64,000 nt of DNA, from contig NZ_CP034363.1 in assembly GCF_007981265.1 (NCBI RefSeq), positions 1,116,001 through 1,180,000 of the forward strand. The letters are read 5' to 3'. The stretch comes from Pantoea sp. CCBC3-3-1 (GTDB lineage: Bacteria; Pseudomonadota; Gammaproteobacteria; Enterobacterales; Enterobacteriaceae). Positions 39,010-48,589 of this stretch are shown in pieces. Position 1 is the stretch's first letter, and every line of letters begins with the position of its first letter. The position numbers and the translations under genes were made by a program. The notes below the pieces were generated by a model, which ran no database searches, had not been told where the DNA came from, and saw nothing but the letters and a program-made list of their open reading frames with translations.

Positions 39010-39450
39010 TTACTGAGGAATACGCAGTGTTTGTCCCGGATAAATTTTATCCGGATGCGTCAGCATTGGCTTATTCGCCTCAAAAATTTTGTTGTACTGG
39101 TTAGCGTCACCGTACACTGCTTTAGAAATACCGCTTAACGTATCGCCGCTTTTTACCGTATAGAATTTCGCTGCGGTCGCGTTCTCAGCAACGTTTACGT
39201 TATCCTCCACGGAGGTGATACCCGCCACGTTCCCGACCGCCACCAGGATTTTTTCTTTCAGCTCCTGCGAGATGCTGTCACCGCTCATGCTGGCTTTATC
39301 ACCATCGACTTTCACATCAACCTTATCGCTGCCCGGCAGGCCAAGCTTGTGAATATAATCCTGCAGCTTTTTACTTTGATCTTCGCCAGCTCCACTGACC
39401 GAATCCCACAATTTCTCGCCAGCTTCTTTTACAAAGTTTAATAAACCCAT
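39010..39450 (-). CDS. kbp: Potassium-binding protein Kbp (YgaU; BON and LysM domains)
   Basis: This 146-residue cytoplasmic protein has a BON domain (about 25-90, [18 protein letters not shown]) and a LysM domain (96-146, [19 protein letters not shown] to [10 protein letters not shown]). It matches E. coli YgaU/Kbp along its whole length. E. coli Kbp binds potassium and changes shape on binding. In E. coli the gene is far from this locus (about 60 min), so its place between yajI and nrdR is a lineage difference. The ATG has GGAGGAT-like sequence upstream on the reverse strand. Confidence 0.93.
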   Translation of the reverse strand: MGLLNFVKEAGEKLWDSVSGAGEDQSKKLQDYIHKLGLPGSDKVDVKVDGDKASMSGDSISQELKEKILVAVGNVAGITSVEDNVNVAENATAAKFYTVKSGDTLSGISKAVYGDANQYNKIFEANKPMLTHPDKIYPGQTLRIPQ

Positions 39451-39657
39451 ATATCCTCCGGCTAATCCCTGTTTTTAAGACAAAAGTTACGCTTAAGCGT
39501 TTGGCTATTATAGCGGACAAAACCAACTCTTTCCTGGCGGAGCGCCAGGAAGGGATGGAAAGGCACTGAAAGCAAGGCAAAAGACCAGTGCGTTATTTAG
39601 TTGATCGTCACTTCGCGCTACACTGTGACTCAATTTCCAGAATTATCAGGAAGCATC

Positions 39658-40107
39658 ATGCATTGCCCGTTCTGTTCTGCTGTGGATACCAAAGTGATCG
39701 ATTCCCGCCTGGTGGGGGAAGGCACCTCGGTGCGCCGTCGTCGTCAGTGTCTGGTGTGTCATGAACGTTTCACCACCTTTGAAGTGGCCGAGTTGGTTAT
39801 GCCGCGGGTAGTGAAAAGTAACGATATCCGCGAGCCTTTCAATGAAGACAAGCTGTGCAGCGGCATGATGAAGGCGCTGGAGAAACGCCCGGTCAATTCT
39901 GACGATGTGGAAAACGCCGTCAGTCATATCAAAAGCAAGCTGCGTTCCACCGGTGAGCGTGAAGTGCCGAGTAAAATGATCGGCGCGTTGGTGATGGACG
40001 AGCTGAAGAAGCTGGATAAAGTTGCCTATATACGCTTTGCGTCGGTGTACCGCAGTTTTGAGGACATCCGTGAGTTCGGCGAAGAGATCGCCCGTTTACA
40101 GGACTAA
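39658..40107 (+). CDS. nrdR: Transcriptional repressor NrdR
   Basis: NrdR is an ATP/dATP-sensing repressor of ribonucleotide reductase operons. It has 149 residues from [13 protein letters not shown]; the longer frame from 39601 was rejected because AGGAAG precedes 39658. The zinc ribbon has C3-C6 and C31-C34, with a basic RRRRQC stretch, followed by the ATP-cone domain (from about residue 49). ribD starts 3 bp after its stop, consistent with the conserved nrdR-ribD-ribH-nusB operon. Confidence 0.96.
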   Translation: MHCPFCSAVDTKVIDSRLVGEGTSVRRRRQCLVCHERFTTFEVAELVMPRVVKSNDIREPFNEDKLCSGMMKALEKRPVNSDDVENAVSHIKSKLRSTGEREVPSKMIGALVMDELKKLDKVAYIRFASVYRSFEDIREFGEEIARLQD

Positions 40108-40110
40108 ACC

Positions 40111-41223
40111 ATGCAAGATGAAATCTGGATGGCGAGGGCGCTTGAGCTGGCCAGGCGTGGTCGATTTACCACGACGCCAAATCCTAACGTCGGTTGCGTC
40201 ATCGTTCGCGATGGCGACATCGTCGGTGAAGGCTACCATTTTCGTGCAGGTGAACCGCATGCAGAAGTGCATGCACTGCGGATGGCTGGCGAAAAAGCGC
40301 AGGGCGCGACGGCCTACGTTACGCTCGAACCGTGCAGCCATCACGGACGTACGCCGCCTTGTTGTGATGCACTGATTGCTGCCGGCGTAAGCCGCGTTGT
40401 CGCCGCAATGCAGGATCCCAACCCAGAAGTGGCGGGCCGGGGCTTATATCGCCTGAAGCAGGCTGGGATTGACGTCAGCCACGGGCTGATGATGCAGGAA
40501 GCGGAAGCGCTGAACCGCGGTTTTCTTAAACGCATGCGCACCGGTTTCCCGTGGGTGCAGCTGAAAATGGGTGCCTCACTGGACGGCCGTACGGCAATGG
40601 CGAGTGGCGAAAGCCAGTGGATCACCTCTCCTGAAGCGCGACGAGACGTACAGCGCTTACGCGCGCAAAGTTCCGCCATTCTTACCACCAGCGCGACCGT
40701 GCTTGCTGACGATCCGGCAATGACCGTACGCTGGAATGAATTAGGCATGGATAAAGCGCTGTATGCTGAGGAAGATCTTCGTCAGCCGGTGAGGGTGGTC
40801 ATCGACAGTCATAATCGGGTGACGCCAGCGCATCGTTTGATTAGCCAACCAGGCCAAACCTGGCTGGCCCGTCAGCAGGTCGATACGCTTAGCTGGCCGG
40901 AGAATGTCGAGCAATTTACCGTTCCGCTGCATAATCAGCAGCTGGACTTAGTTTCCCTGATGATGCTGCTGGGGCGTCGTCAGATTAACAGCGTTTGGGT
41001 TGAAGCCGGCGCGAAACTGGCTGGCGCTTTACTAACAGCGGGTGTGGTCGATGAACTGATTGTCTATCTGGCCCCTAAACTGCTTGGCGATGATGCACGC
41101 GGTCTGTGCCATTTACCTGAAATAGCACAACTTGCTGACGCGCCCGCGTTCACCTTCAGCGATATTCGTCAGGTAGGACCCGATTTAAGACTCACGCTGC
41201 TCCCTGAACATGCCGTTCGATGA
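40111..41223 (+). CDS. ribD: Bifunctional riboflavin deaminase/reductase RibD
   Basis: RibD catalyses the second and third steps of riboflavin synthesis: deamination of the pyrimidine, then side-chain reduction. It has 370 residues. The N-terminal deaminase carries the zinc site HAEVHAL plus EPCSHHGRTPPCCDAL. The C-terminal reductase carries KMGASLDGRTA and VWVEAGAKLAGALL. It nearly touches nrdR upstream, and ribH follows after 127 bp. Confidence 0.96.
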   Translation: MQDEIWMARALELARRGRFTTTPNPNVGCVIVRDGDIVGEGYHFRAGEPHAEVHALRMAGEKAQGATAYVTLEPCSHHGRTPPCCDALIAAGVSRVVAAMQDPNPEVAGRGLYRLKQAGIDVSHGLMMQEAEALNRGFLKRMRTGFPWVQLKMGASLDGRTAMASGESQWITSPEARRDVQRLRAQSSAILTTSATVLADDPAMTVRWNELGMDKALYAEEDLRQPVRVVIDSHNRVTPAHRLISQPGQTWLARQQVDTLSWPENVEQFTVPLHNQQLDLVSLMMLLGRRQINSVWVEAGAKLAGALLTAGVVDELIVYLAPKLLGDDARGLCHLPEIAQLADAPAFTFSDIRQVGPDLRLTLLPEHAVR

Positions 41224-41350
41224 AGCCGGCGTAAAGCCTTCATCTTGCAGGATGGCAGGCAAGACTGTACAAAAGCGGAAGCAGACCCGAAAAGAGTGTG
41301 ATAGAATCCGCCCCCCTGCGGGGCCATAACAAAACCCTGAAAGGAAGATT

Positions 41351-41821
41351 ATGAACGTTATTGAAGCTGCTGTTGCTACTCCTGATGCGCGCGTTGCCAT
41401 TGTCATTGCGCGTTTCAATAACTTTATCAACGACAGCCTGCTGAGCGGTGCCCTTGATGCGTTGAAACGTATCGGCCAGGTAAAAGATGAAAACATCACC
41501 GTTGTGTGGGTTCCCGGCGCCTATGAAATGCCAATGACCGCACGTGCGCTGGCGAATGCCGGTAAACATGATGCTGTCGTTGCGCTGGGTACCGTGATTC
41601 GTGGTGGCACTGCCCACTTCGAATATGTCGCTGGTGAAGCCAGCTCTGGCCTGGCTAGCGTCGCTATGAACAGCGACATTCCGGTTGCCTTTGGGGTCCT
41701 GACGACGGAAAACATCGAGCAGGCCATTGAGCGCGCCGGGACCAAAGCGGGTAACAAAGGTGCAGAAGCTGCGCTGACCGCACTTGAAATGATTAACGTA
41801 TTGAAAGCCATCAAAGCCTGA
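41351..41821 (+). CDS. ribH: 6,7-dimethyl-8-ribityllumazine synthase RibH (RibE)
   Basis: This enzyme condenses the RibD-pathway aminopyrimidine with dihydroxybutanone phosphate to lumazine, the precursor of riboflavin. It has 156 residues, the family length. [32 protein letters not shown] and the [11 protein letters not shown] region are all conserved. AAGGAAG precedes the ATG. nusB follows 16 bp later. Confidence 0.96.
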   Translation: MNVIEAAVATPDARVAIVIARFNNFINDSLLSGALDALKRIGQVKDENITVVWVPGAYEMPMTARALANAGKHDAVVALGTVIRGGTAHFEYVAGEASSGLASVAMNSDIPVAFGVLTTENIEQAIERAGTKAGNKGAEAALTALEMINVLKAIKA

Positions 41822-41837
41822 TTTTAAGGGGAATTTC

Positions 41838-42257
41838 GTGAAACCTGCTGCTCGTCGCCGCGCCCGTGAATGTGCTGTCCAGGCGCTTTACTCCTGGCAG
41901 TTGTCCAAAAACGACATCGCTGATGTCGAATACCAGTTTCTGGCGGAGCAAGACGTCAAAGACGTTGATATCAGCTATTTCCGCGAGCTGCTGGGCGGCG
42001 TTGCAACCAACAGCGCGTACCTTGACGGCCTGATGAAGCCTTACCTGTCGCGCCAGCTCGAAGAGCTGGGCCAGGTCGAGAAGGCGATTCTGCGCATCTC
42101 GCTGTACGAGCTGAGCAAGCGTGCCGATGTTCCCTACAAAGTGGCAATCAATGAGGGCATCGAGCTGGCCAAAGTATTTGGCGCCGAAGACAGTCATAAA
42201 TTCGTCAACGGCGTGCTGGATAAAGCCGCTCCGCATATCCGCCCCAACAAGAAGTAA
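41838..42257 (+). CDS. nusB: Transcription antitermination protein NusB
   Basis: NusB binds boxA RNA with NusE (S10) in rRNA antitermination complexes. It has 139 residues with a GTG start. The basic N terminus [31 protein letters not shown] and [30 protein letters not shown] are typical. Spacing to ribH indicates cotranscription, and a weak hairpin follows before thiL. Confidence 0.96.
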   Translation: MKPAARRRARECAVQALYSWQLSKNDIADVEYQFLAEQDVKDVDISYFRELLGGVATNSAYLDGLMKPYLSRQLEELGQVEKAILRISLYELSKRADVPYKVAINEGIELAKVFGAEDSHKFVNGVLDKAAPHIRPNKK

Positions 42258-42264
42258 TCCTCCC

Positions 42265-42286
42265 AGGCCGGTTTTATCCGGCCTTC
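42265..42286 (+). terminator. Weak hairpin between nusB and thiL
   Basis: GGCCGG (42266-42271) and CCGGCC (42278-42283) with a TTTTAT loop and TTCTC after. It is probably a partial terminator or processing site, since thiL starts 27 bp downstream. Confidence 0.5.
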
Positions 42287-42309
42287 TCATTTTATATCTG
42301 GAACGCACC

Positions 42310-43287
42310 ATGGCATGTGGCGAATTTGAACTGATCACGCGCTATTTTGATCGCGTAACAAGCTCCCGTCGCGACGTAGAGAAAGGCATCGGCGACGACT
42401 GCGCACTCCTCAATCTCCCTGACAAACAGACTCTGGCGATCAGCACCGATACACTGGTAGAAGGCGTCCATTTTCTGCGCGATATTCATCCTGCGGATCT
42501 GGGCTACAAAGCGCTGGCGGTGAACCTGAGTGATTTGGCCGCTATGGGAGCCGATCCGGCCTGGCTGACGCTGGCGCTGACGCTCCCGGAAGTCAATGAA
42601 GCCTGGCTGAAAGATTTCAGCGACAGCCTGTTTGAGCTGCTGGACTACTACAATATGCAGCTGATCGGCGGTGATACCACGCGCGGGCCGTTAAGCCTGA
42701 CGCTGGGTATTCATGGCCTGGTGCCGCAGGGTAGGGCGCTGAAACGTTCCGGCGCGCGTCCGGGCGACTGGGTTTACGTTACCGGGACGCTGGGTGACAG
42801 TGCCGCAGGTCTGGCCTTGCTCCAGCATCGGATCAGGATTAACGATCCTGCGGTGCATGAAGCGCTGATCAAGCGTCACCTCCGACCTATGCCGCGAATT
42901 CTCCAGGGACAGGCGCTGCGTGATTTAGCCAGTGCCGCTATCGATATCTCAGACGGGCTGATTTCTGACTTAGGCCATATTTTGAAAGCCAGCGGCTGTG
43001 GCGCGCGGCTCAACCTTGAAGCGTTACCGCTCTCAGAAGTGATGAAAAAGCATTTCGACCCTGAGCAGGCAATTCGCTGGGCACTAAGCGGCGGAGAAGA
43101 TTACGAGCTGTGCTTTACCGTCCCGGAAATTAATCGCGGTGCGCTGGATGTTGCTTTGGGCCATTATGGCGTGCCTTTTACCTGCGTGGGCCAGTTGGCG
43201 CCTCAGTCTGAGGGGATAGTGCTGTTGCAGGATGGCAAACCGGTAGAGATTAACCTGAAAGGATTTGACCATTTTGACGCGAGATAA
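42310..43287 (+). CDS. thiL: Thiamine-monophosphate kinase ThiL
   Basis: ThiL phosphorylates thiamine monophosphate to the active diphosphate cofactor. It has 325 residues from [13 protein letters not shown], matching E. coli; an upstream-extended frame from 42121 lies inside nusB and was rejected. Metal/ATP motifs [40 protein letters not shown] and [12 protein letters not shown] are present. pgpA overlaps its 3' end. Confidence 0.96.
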   Translation: MACGEFELITRYFDRVTSSRRDVEKGIGDDCALLNLPDKQTLAISTDTLVEGVHFLRDIHPADLGYKALAVNLSDLAAMGADPAWLTLALTLPEVNEAWLKDFSDSLFELLDYYNMQLIGGDTTRGPLSLTLGIHGLVPQGRALKRSGARPGDWVYVTGTLGDSAAGLALLQHRIRINDPAVHEALIKRHLRPMPRILQGQALRDLASAAIDISDGLISDLGHILKASGCGARLNLEALPLSEVMKKHFDPEQAIRWALSGGEDYELCFTVPEINRGALDVALGHYGVPFTCVGQLAPQSEGIVLLQDGKPVEINLKGFDHFDAR

Positions 43288-43771
43288 AGACGTAGCGAAA
43301 AGCCGCCTGAGGATGAGTAATCCCTGGCATTTGCTGGCAACCGGTTTTGGTAGCGGCTTAAGTCCGTATGTGCCCGGAACGATGGGGTCGCTGGCGGCCA
43401 TTCCTTTCTGGTGCCTTATGACCTTGCTACCGTCAGATATTTACTCGCTGGTGGTGATGTTCGGCATCTGCATCGGCGTGTATCTCTGTCATCGCACCGC
43501 GAAGGACATGGGCGTGCACGATCACGGCAGTATTGTCTGGGATGAATTTATCGGGATGTGGATCACGCTGATGGCAATCCCGGTTAATAACTGGCGGTGG
43601 GTACTGGCGGGTTTTGTGATTTTCCGCATTCTGGATATGTGGAAGCCATGGCCAATCCGCTGGTTCGACCGCAACGTGCACGGCGGGACGGGGATTATGG
43701 TTGACGATATCATCGCCGGTATTATCTCTGCGGGCATACTTTACTATGCCGGGCACCATCTGGCGCTGTAA
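43265..43771 (+). CDS. pgpA: Phosphatidylglycerophosphatase A
   Basis: This inner-membrane phosphatase forms phosphatidylglycerol. It has 168 residues. The start is TTG at 43265, overlapping thiL by 23 bp, giving the conserved [24 protein letters not shown] terminus known from E. coli. [16 protein letters not shown] and the catalytic stretch [12 protein letters not shown] are present, with about four membrane segments. Translational coupling to thiL is likely. Confidence 0.92.
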   Translation: MTILTRDKDVAKSRLRMSNPWHLLATGFGSGLSPYVPGTMGSLAAIPFWCLMTLLPSDIYSLVVMFGICIGVYLCHRTAKDMGVHDHGSIVWDEFIGMWITLMAIPVNNWRWVLAGFVIFRILDMWKPWPIRWFDRNVHGGTGIMVDDIIAGIISAGILYYAGHHLAL

Positions 43772-43777
43772 GCGTTG

Positions 43778-43817
43778 AGCGTAACGCCTCCAGGCGTTTA
43801 CCTGAAGGCGTTACGCT
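43778..43817. terminator. Long palindrome between convergent pgpA and GFA-family gene
   Basis: AGCGTAACGCCT (43778-43789) pairs perfectly with AGGCGTTACGCT (43806-43817). An inner CAGG/CCTG pairing extends the stem past one mismatch. There is no T run on either strand, so a terminator role is plausible but not proven. Confidence 0.55.
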
Positions 43818-43828
43818 GTTGGTCGACA

Positions 43829-44233
43829 CTATTCAGGCTGATACAAGATCCAGCCCGCTACACCGCCCGGGCCGCCATCTTTCGGGTGGTTATTGCCATC
43901 GGTGACTTTTACGGCAGGAAAATCAAAGGGTGACACCCCGTCGATGCAAGCCACGTTGACGCCATACTGTTCAGGATGAGATCGGCTCTGATGAAAGGTA
44001 TAGATGCCGCAAACGGAACAGAAATAGTGGCCAACTTCCTTTGAGTGAAAGCGATATTCCGTGAGCGTCTCTTCTCCCTTACTGATGGCAACGCTGGACG
44101 CAAAAGCAACCACGGCACCACGCATACGGCAGAATGAACAATTGCAGCGCCGGACAGTATTAAAGCCATCAACCAGTTCGACCGTAAAAGCGACCGCACC
44201 GCAATGACACTGAGCGGATCTTTTTTCTGACAT
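43829..44233 (-). CDS. GFA (CENP-V/glutathione-dependent formaldehyde-activating) family protein
   Basis: This 134-residue zinc protein has the family cysteine pattern: C9 and C11 (CHCG), C30, C32 and C35 (RCNCSFC), C72 and C75 (CSVCG). Members of this fold bind two zinc ions. The original member was proposed to condense formaldehyde with glutathione, but most homologues have no assigned reaction. It lies downstream of yajO on the same strand (26 bp gap), so the two may be cotranscribed. Not present at this place in E. coli K-12. Confidence 0.85.
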   Translation of the reverse strand: MSEKRSAQCHCGAVAFTVELVDGFNTVRRCNCSFCRMRGAVVAFASSVAISKGEETLTEYRFHSKEVGHYFCSVCGIYTFHQSRSHPEQYGVNVACIDGVSPFDFPAVKVTDGNNHPKDGGPGGVAGWILYQPE

Positions 44234-44259
44234 AGTTTCCTCCTCAGCGACGTCAGCCC

Positions 44260-45234
44260 TTATTCAAAACCCACCACAGGGTGTGGCTGATAAACGCTTT
44301 CCAGCTCAATTATCTCTTCTTTCGTTAACTCAACATCGACCGCTTTGACCAAATCAGCCAGTTGCTCCTGACGGGATGCACCGATAATGGGTGCAGTGAC
44401 AACCGGTTTTGCCAACAGCCACGCCAGCGCAATCTGCGCCCGACTGACGCCCTTATCTTCTGCAATAGCCGCCACGCATTGAGCTATAGCGGCGTCATTG
44501 GCTTCGCTATTTTGATACAGCGTGCTGCCGTATTCATCGGATACGGAACGCGCGGTCGTTTCTCCCCACGGGCGGGTCAGACGACCACGCGCCAGCGGAC
44601 TCCATGGCAGAACAGCAATATTTTCGGCCTGGCACAGCGGATACATTTCCCGCTCTTCTTCACGCTGGATCAGGTTGTACTGGTCCTGCATGCTGACAAA
44701 TCGTGTCCAGTTATAGCGATCGGCAGTGTAAAGCGCCCTGGCAAATTGCCACGCGTACATTGACGAAGCCCCGATATAGCGAGCCTTACCGGCTTTCACC
44801 ACGTCGTGCAGCGCTTCGAGCGTCTCTTCGAGCGGGGTGTTGTAGTCCCAGCGATGGATCTGAAACAGGTCGACATAATCGGTGCCGAGGCGCCGTAAGC
44901 TGTCATCAATGGACTGCATAATATTGGCCCGCGAAAGCCCACCGGACAGATTGCTCATTGGGAAGTAAACTTTGGTAGCAAGGACGATCTCATCGCGACG
45001 TGCATAGTCTTTCAGCGCGCGTCCGACAATCTCTTCGCTGCTGCCGTCAGAGTAGCTGTTAGCGGTATCAAAAAAATTGATCCCGGCCTCCAGCGCCTGC
45101 TTAATGAGCGGCCTGCTGCTCTCTTCGGGTAACGTCCACGAATGGCGGCCACGGTCAGGTTCGCCCCAGGTCATACAACCCAGGCATAAACGGGAAACGA
45201 TGAGGTCGGTGTTGCCAAACTGAAGGGTTTTCAT
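44260..45234 (-). CDS. yajO: Aldo/keto reductase YajO
   Basis: YajO is an NADPH-dependent aldo/keto reductase with a TIM-barrel fold. It has 324 residues from MKTLQFGNTDLIVSRLC, chosen because AGGAG precedes 45234. The catalytic tetrad residues appear in NFFDTANSYSDG (D and Y), ATKVY (K) and IHRWDYN (H). In E. coli YajO lies beside dxs as here and has been linked to 1-deoxyxylulose/thiamine-related chemistry, not firmly established. Confidence 0.92.
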   Translation of the reverse strand: MKTLQFGNTDLIVSRLCLGCMTWGEPDRGRHSWTLPEESSRPLIKQALEAGINFFDTANSYSDGSSEEIVGRALKDYARRDEIVLATKVYFPMSNLSGGLSRANIMQSIDDSLRRLGTDYVDLFQIHRWDYNTPLEETLEALHDVVKAGKARYIGASSMYAWQFARALYTADRYNWTRFVSMQDQYNLIQREEEREMYPLCQAENIAVLPWSPLARGRLTRPWGETTARSVSDEYGSTLYQNSEANDAAIAQCVAAIAEDKGVSRAQIALAWLLAKPVVTAPIIGASRQEQLADLVKAVDVELTKEEIIELESVYQPHPVVGFE

Positions 45235-45293
45235 GCTTGCTCCTGCTATTGATGAAGGGCTTACCAGCCCGAGCTCAGTAAGCATAGCAGGAA

Positions 45294-45319
45294 CGGCGCG
45301 CCCGAATGCGAACGCGCCG
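45294..45319 (-). terminator. Possible hairpin after dxs
   Basis: CGGCGCG (45294-45300) and CGCGCCG (45313-45319) form a GC-rich stem downstream of the reverse-strand dxs stop. There is no T run, so it is a weak candidate. Confidence 0.35.
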
Positions 45320-45327
45320 CTTTCGGC

Positions 45328-47193
45328 TTAAAGTGCGAGCCAGCCGGTAATCTGCTGTTCAATACCCTCAGCATCTAACTGATAATCATGGCGGATTTCG
45401 TCCTGCGTCCCCTGAGGAATAAACTCATCAGGCAGACCGATATTCAGCACGGGAACCAGCACGCGTTTCGCCATCAGCAGCTCAATCACGCCGCTGCCTG
45501 CACCGCCTTTAATTGCGCCTTCTTCCAGCGTGATTAGCGCTTCATGACTGGCGGCCAGTTCCAGAATCAGCGACTCATCCAGCGGCTTCACAAAGCGCAT
45601 ATCGACCAGCGTGGCGTTCAGGGATTCAGCAACGGCTTCGGCTTCCGGTAGCAGCGTACCGAAGTTGAGGATCGCCAGCTTTTCGCCTTCGCGTTTCGTC
45701 ACGCCTTTACCTAACGGCAGCGAAGCGAGAGGCTGTAACTCTGCCCCCGTGCCGGTGCCTCGAGGATAGCGTACGGCGCTTGGCCCCTGAAAATAGTGAT
45801 AGCCGGTATATAGCATCTGGCGACATTCGTTCTCATCACTTGGCGTCATGATCACCATATTCGGAATGCAGCGCAGGAAAGAGATATCGAAAGCACCCTG
45901 ATGCGTCTGACCGTCTGCGCCGACAATACCGCCGCGGTCGATGGCAAACAGCACCGGCAGTTTCTGAATGGCCACATCGTGGATCAGCTGGTCATAGGCA
46001 CGTTGTAAGAAAGTGGAGTAAATCGCCACAACCGGCTTATAGCCGCCAATCGCCAGGCCAGCGGCGAACGTCACCGCATGCTGCTCGGCAATGGCCACGT
46101 CAAAATACTGTGCCGGATATTCCCGTGAGAAGCTCACCATGCCCGAGCCTTCGCGCATTGCAGGCGTCACGGCCATCAGCTTGTTATCGTCAGCCGCGGT
46201 TTCGCTCAGCCACTGGCCGAAGATTTTGGAATAGCTCGGCAAACCTTCCGCTGCTTTGGGCAGCAGACCGCTGGCCGGATCGAACTTAGGCACCGCATGC
46301 CAGCTAATCGGATCTTTCTCTGCCGGTGCGTAGCCTTTGCCTTTTTTGGTCATTATGTGCAAAAACTGCGGGCCTTTCAGATCGCGCATATTTTTCAGGG
46401 TTTGCACCAGCGTCAGTACGTCGTGACCGTCGACCGGGCCAATGTAGTTAAAGCCCAGTTCTTCGAACAGCGTGCCGGGAACAACCATGCCTTTCAGGTG
46501 CTCTTCGGTGCGTTTGACCAGCTCTTTGATCGGCGGCAGTCCGGTCAGGACTTTCTTTCCGCCTTCACGCAGGCGTGAATAGGTTTTGCCCGAGAGGATC
46601 TGCGCCAGACGATTATTCAGCGCGCCAACGTTTTCTGAAATTGACATTTCATTGTCGTTCAGCACCACCAGCAAATCAGATTTGATATCACCCGCGTGGT
46701 TCATGGCTTCAAATGCCATACCCGCCGTGATGGCACCATCGCCAATCACACAAGCTGTCCGACGGCCTTTACCCTCTTTTTCAGCGGCTACGGCCATCCC
46801 CAGGCCCGCGCTGATTGAGGTGGAGGAGTGCCCAACGTTCAGTACATCGAACTCACTTTCATCACGCCACGGGAAAGGATGCAGGCCGTTTTTCTGACGG
46901 ATAGTACCGATGCGATCGCGGCGTCCGGTCAAAATTTTATGCGGATAAGCCTGATGACCGACGTCCCAGATCAGATGATCAAACGGCGTGTTGTAGACAT
47001 AATGCAGCGCAACGGTCAGTTCCACTACGCCCAGACCCGAAGCAAAATGTCCGCTGGAGCGGCTGACGCTGTCGAGTAAATACTGGCGAAGCTCATCACA
47101 GAGTTTTGGCAGGCTCTCTTTAGGCAGCGAACGTAATTCCTGAACCGAACTGGCCAGCGCCAGCGTCGGATATTTTGCAGTATCAAAACTCAT
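45328..47193 (-). CDS. dxs: 1-deoxy-D-xylulose-5-phosphate synthase
   Basis: Dxs is the thiamine-diphosphate enzyme at the head of the MEP isoprenoid pathway, condensing pyruvate and glyceraldehyde 3-phosphate. It has 621 residues starting [16 protein letters not shown], which fixes the start at 47193; the longer frame is the ispA intergene. [18 protein letters not shown] is the cofactor-binding motif and [15 protein letters not shown] contains the catalytic glutamate. It lies 19 bp after ispA in the xseB-ispA-dxs operon. Confidence 0.97.
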   Translation of the reverse strand: MSFDTAKYPTLALASSVQELRSLPKESLPKLCDELRQYLLDSVSRSSGHFASGLGVVELTVALHYVYNTPFDHLIWDVGHQAYPHKILTGRRDRIGTIRQKNGLHPFPWRDESEFDVLNVGHSSTSISAGLGMAVAAEKEGKGRRTACVIGDGAITAGMAFEAMNHAGDIKSDLLVVLNDNEMSISENVGALNNRLAQILSGKTYSRLREGGKKVLTGLPPIKELVKRTEEHLKGMVVPGTLFEELGFNYIGPVDGHDVLTLVQTLKNMRDLKGPQFLHIMTKKGKGYAPAEKDPISWHAVPKFDPASGLLPKAAEGLPSYSKIFGQWLSETAADDNKLMAVTPAMREGSGMVSFSREYPAQYFDVAIAEQHAVTFAAGLAIGGYKPVVAIYSTFLQRAYDQLIHDVAIQKLPVLFAIDRGGIVGADGQTHQGAFDISFLRCIPNMVIMTPSDENECRQMLYTGYHYFQGPSAVRYPRGTGTGAELQPLASLPLGKGVTKREGEKLAILNFGTLLPEAEAVAESLNATLVDMRFVKPLDESLILELAASHEALITLEEGAIKGGAGSGVIELLMAKRVLVPVLNIGLPDEFIPQGTQDEIRHDYQLDAEGIEQQITGWLAL

Positions 47194-47212
47194 CAGAGAC
47201 TCATTGTGGAAG

Positions 47213-48112
47213 TTATTTATTGCGTTCAATGATGTAACTTGAAAGCAGCTGTAATGATGTTGTATCAAAGCCTTGCGCGGCAAGGGATTTCAGTGCGCTG
47301 AGTGACTCCTGGTAGAGGTCCCACGCTTTTTCCCGGGCGCTTTCGAGTCCCATCAAGGCCGGGTAAGTACTTTTTCCAAGGTGCTGATCGGCTCCCTGCC
47401 GTTTGCCGATGATGGCGGTATCACCCACTACATCAAGAATATCGTCCTGCACCTGGAACGCCAGGCCTATTGCGTTGGCGTATCGATTCAGTTCCGGTAA
47501 TGCGCTACGGCCGCGTTCACCGGCGGCCAGCGCCCCCAAACGAACCGCAGAGCGGATTAGCGCGCCGGTTTTATGTCGATGAATTTGTTCGAGCGCACTC
47601 AGATCGATTTGTTGGCCTTCCGCCGCCAGATCCAGCGCCTGACCGCCGCACATGCCTGCTACGCCGCTGGCCTGGGCCAGTTCAGAAATCATAGCAATAC
47701 GATCTTCGGCAGTCACGCCGGGCATCGGCGTATCGGCAAGTATAGTGAAAGCCAGGGTTTGCAACGCATCCCCCGCTAATATAGCCGTATCTTCGCCAAA
47801 TTTAATATGGCAGGTAGGCTGACCACGGCGCAGGCTGTCGTCATCCATTGCTGGCAGATCGTCATGAATCAGGGAATAGGCATGAATACATTCCACCGCG
47901 GCGGCAGGTGCGTCAAGCGCGGCGCTGTCGGCATGCAGCATTTCACCGGTAGCATACACCAGGAACGGACGCAGACGCTTGCCGCCTAATAATGCACCAT
48001 ATTCCATTGCCTGGACCAGAGGAGAACTCTGAAACGGCAAGGGTGCGATAAAACGTTGTAAAGCCTGATTAACGCGTGCGTAGTGCGCGGTAAGGAGGGC
48101 AGTAAAATCCAT
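47213..48112 (-). CDS. ispA: Farnesyl diphosphate synthase
   Basis: IspA condenses IPP with DMAPP and GPP to farnesyl diphosphate. It has 299 residues. The first aspartate-rich motif is in [16 protein letters not shown] and the second in [13 protein letters not shown]. Its ATG overlaps the xseB stop by one base (TGATG), so translation is coupled. Confidence 0.97.
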   Translation of the reverse strand: MDFTALLTAHYARVNQALQRFIAPLPFQSSPLVQAMEYGALLGGKRLRPFLVYATGEMLHADSAALDAPAAAVECIHAYSLIHDDLPAMDDDSLRRGQPTCHIKFGEDTAILAGDALQTLAFTILADTPMPGVTAEDRIAMISELAQASGVAGMCGGQALDLAAEGQQIDLSALEQIHRHKTGALIRSAVRLGALAAGERGRSALPELNRYANAIGLAFQVQDDILDVVGDTAIIGKRQGADQHLGKSTYPALMGLESAREKAWDLYQESLSALKSLAAQGFDTTSLQLLSSYIIERNK

Positions 48113-48354
48113 CAGTCATTTTCCGGCGTAAAAGGCTGCAGGTCGGCATTTTTATCATCACTCAACAAAATCTGCACGCGTTGTTCCGCCTGCTGCAATT
48201 TTTGTTGGCCCTGACGCGCCAGCTGTACGCCGCGTTCAAATTCATTGAGCGCCTCTTCCAGCGGCAGTTCACCGCTCTCAAGACGGGAAACAATCTGCTC
48301 CAGCTGGGCCAGTGAGGTTTCAAAGCTGGCTGGCTGTTCGGCTTTTTTCGGCAT
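48112..48354 (-). CDS. xseB: Exodeoxyribonuclease VII small subunit
   Basis: XseB is the small subunit of the XseA-XseB single-strand exonuclease. It has 80 residues from [12 protein letters not shown], with the conserved [15 protein letters not shown] helix. The longer frame to 48480 extends into the divergent thiI promoter region and was rejected. It is the first gene of the operon with ispA and dxs. Confidence 0.94.
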   Translation of the reverse strand: MPKKAEQPASFETSLAQLEQIVSRLESGELPLEEALNEFERGVQLARQGQQKLQQAEQRVQILLSDDKNADLQPFTPEND

Positions 48355-48589
48355 AATCGTTATCGGCTCAGTTATGTTTTTTTTCTGTGAAGTTGTCCAT
48401 GGTAGCCGACTCGAAATGATTAGCAAAATAATGATGCCCATAACAGATGAAGAAGCAGTCGTCGTACGGATGTGATACAATCACGCCCCCCGGATGTAAA
48501 GGGCGCAAGCTACTTTGCAATACTATGATTTTACCCGCTAAGTGCCCTCTGTTTTCAGCACTTATCTTGCCCGTTGAGCCCGTGTCGCC

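Noticed and set aside
41224..41350. FMN riboswitch before ribH
   Set aside because: The 127-bp gap has a small CCCC/GGGG stem but none of the conserved RFN element segments, and in enterobacteria that riboswitch precedes ribB instead.
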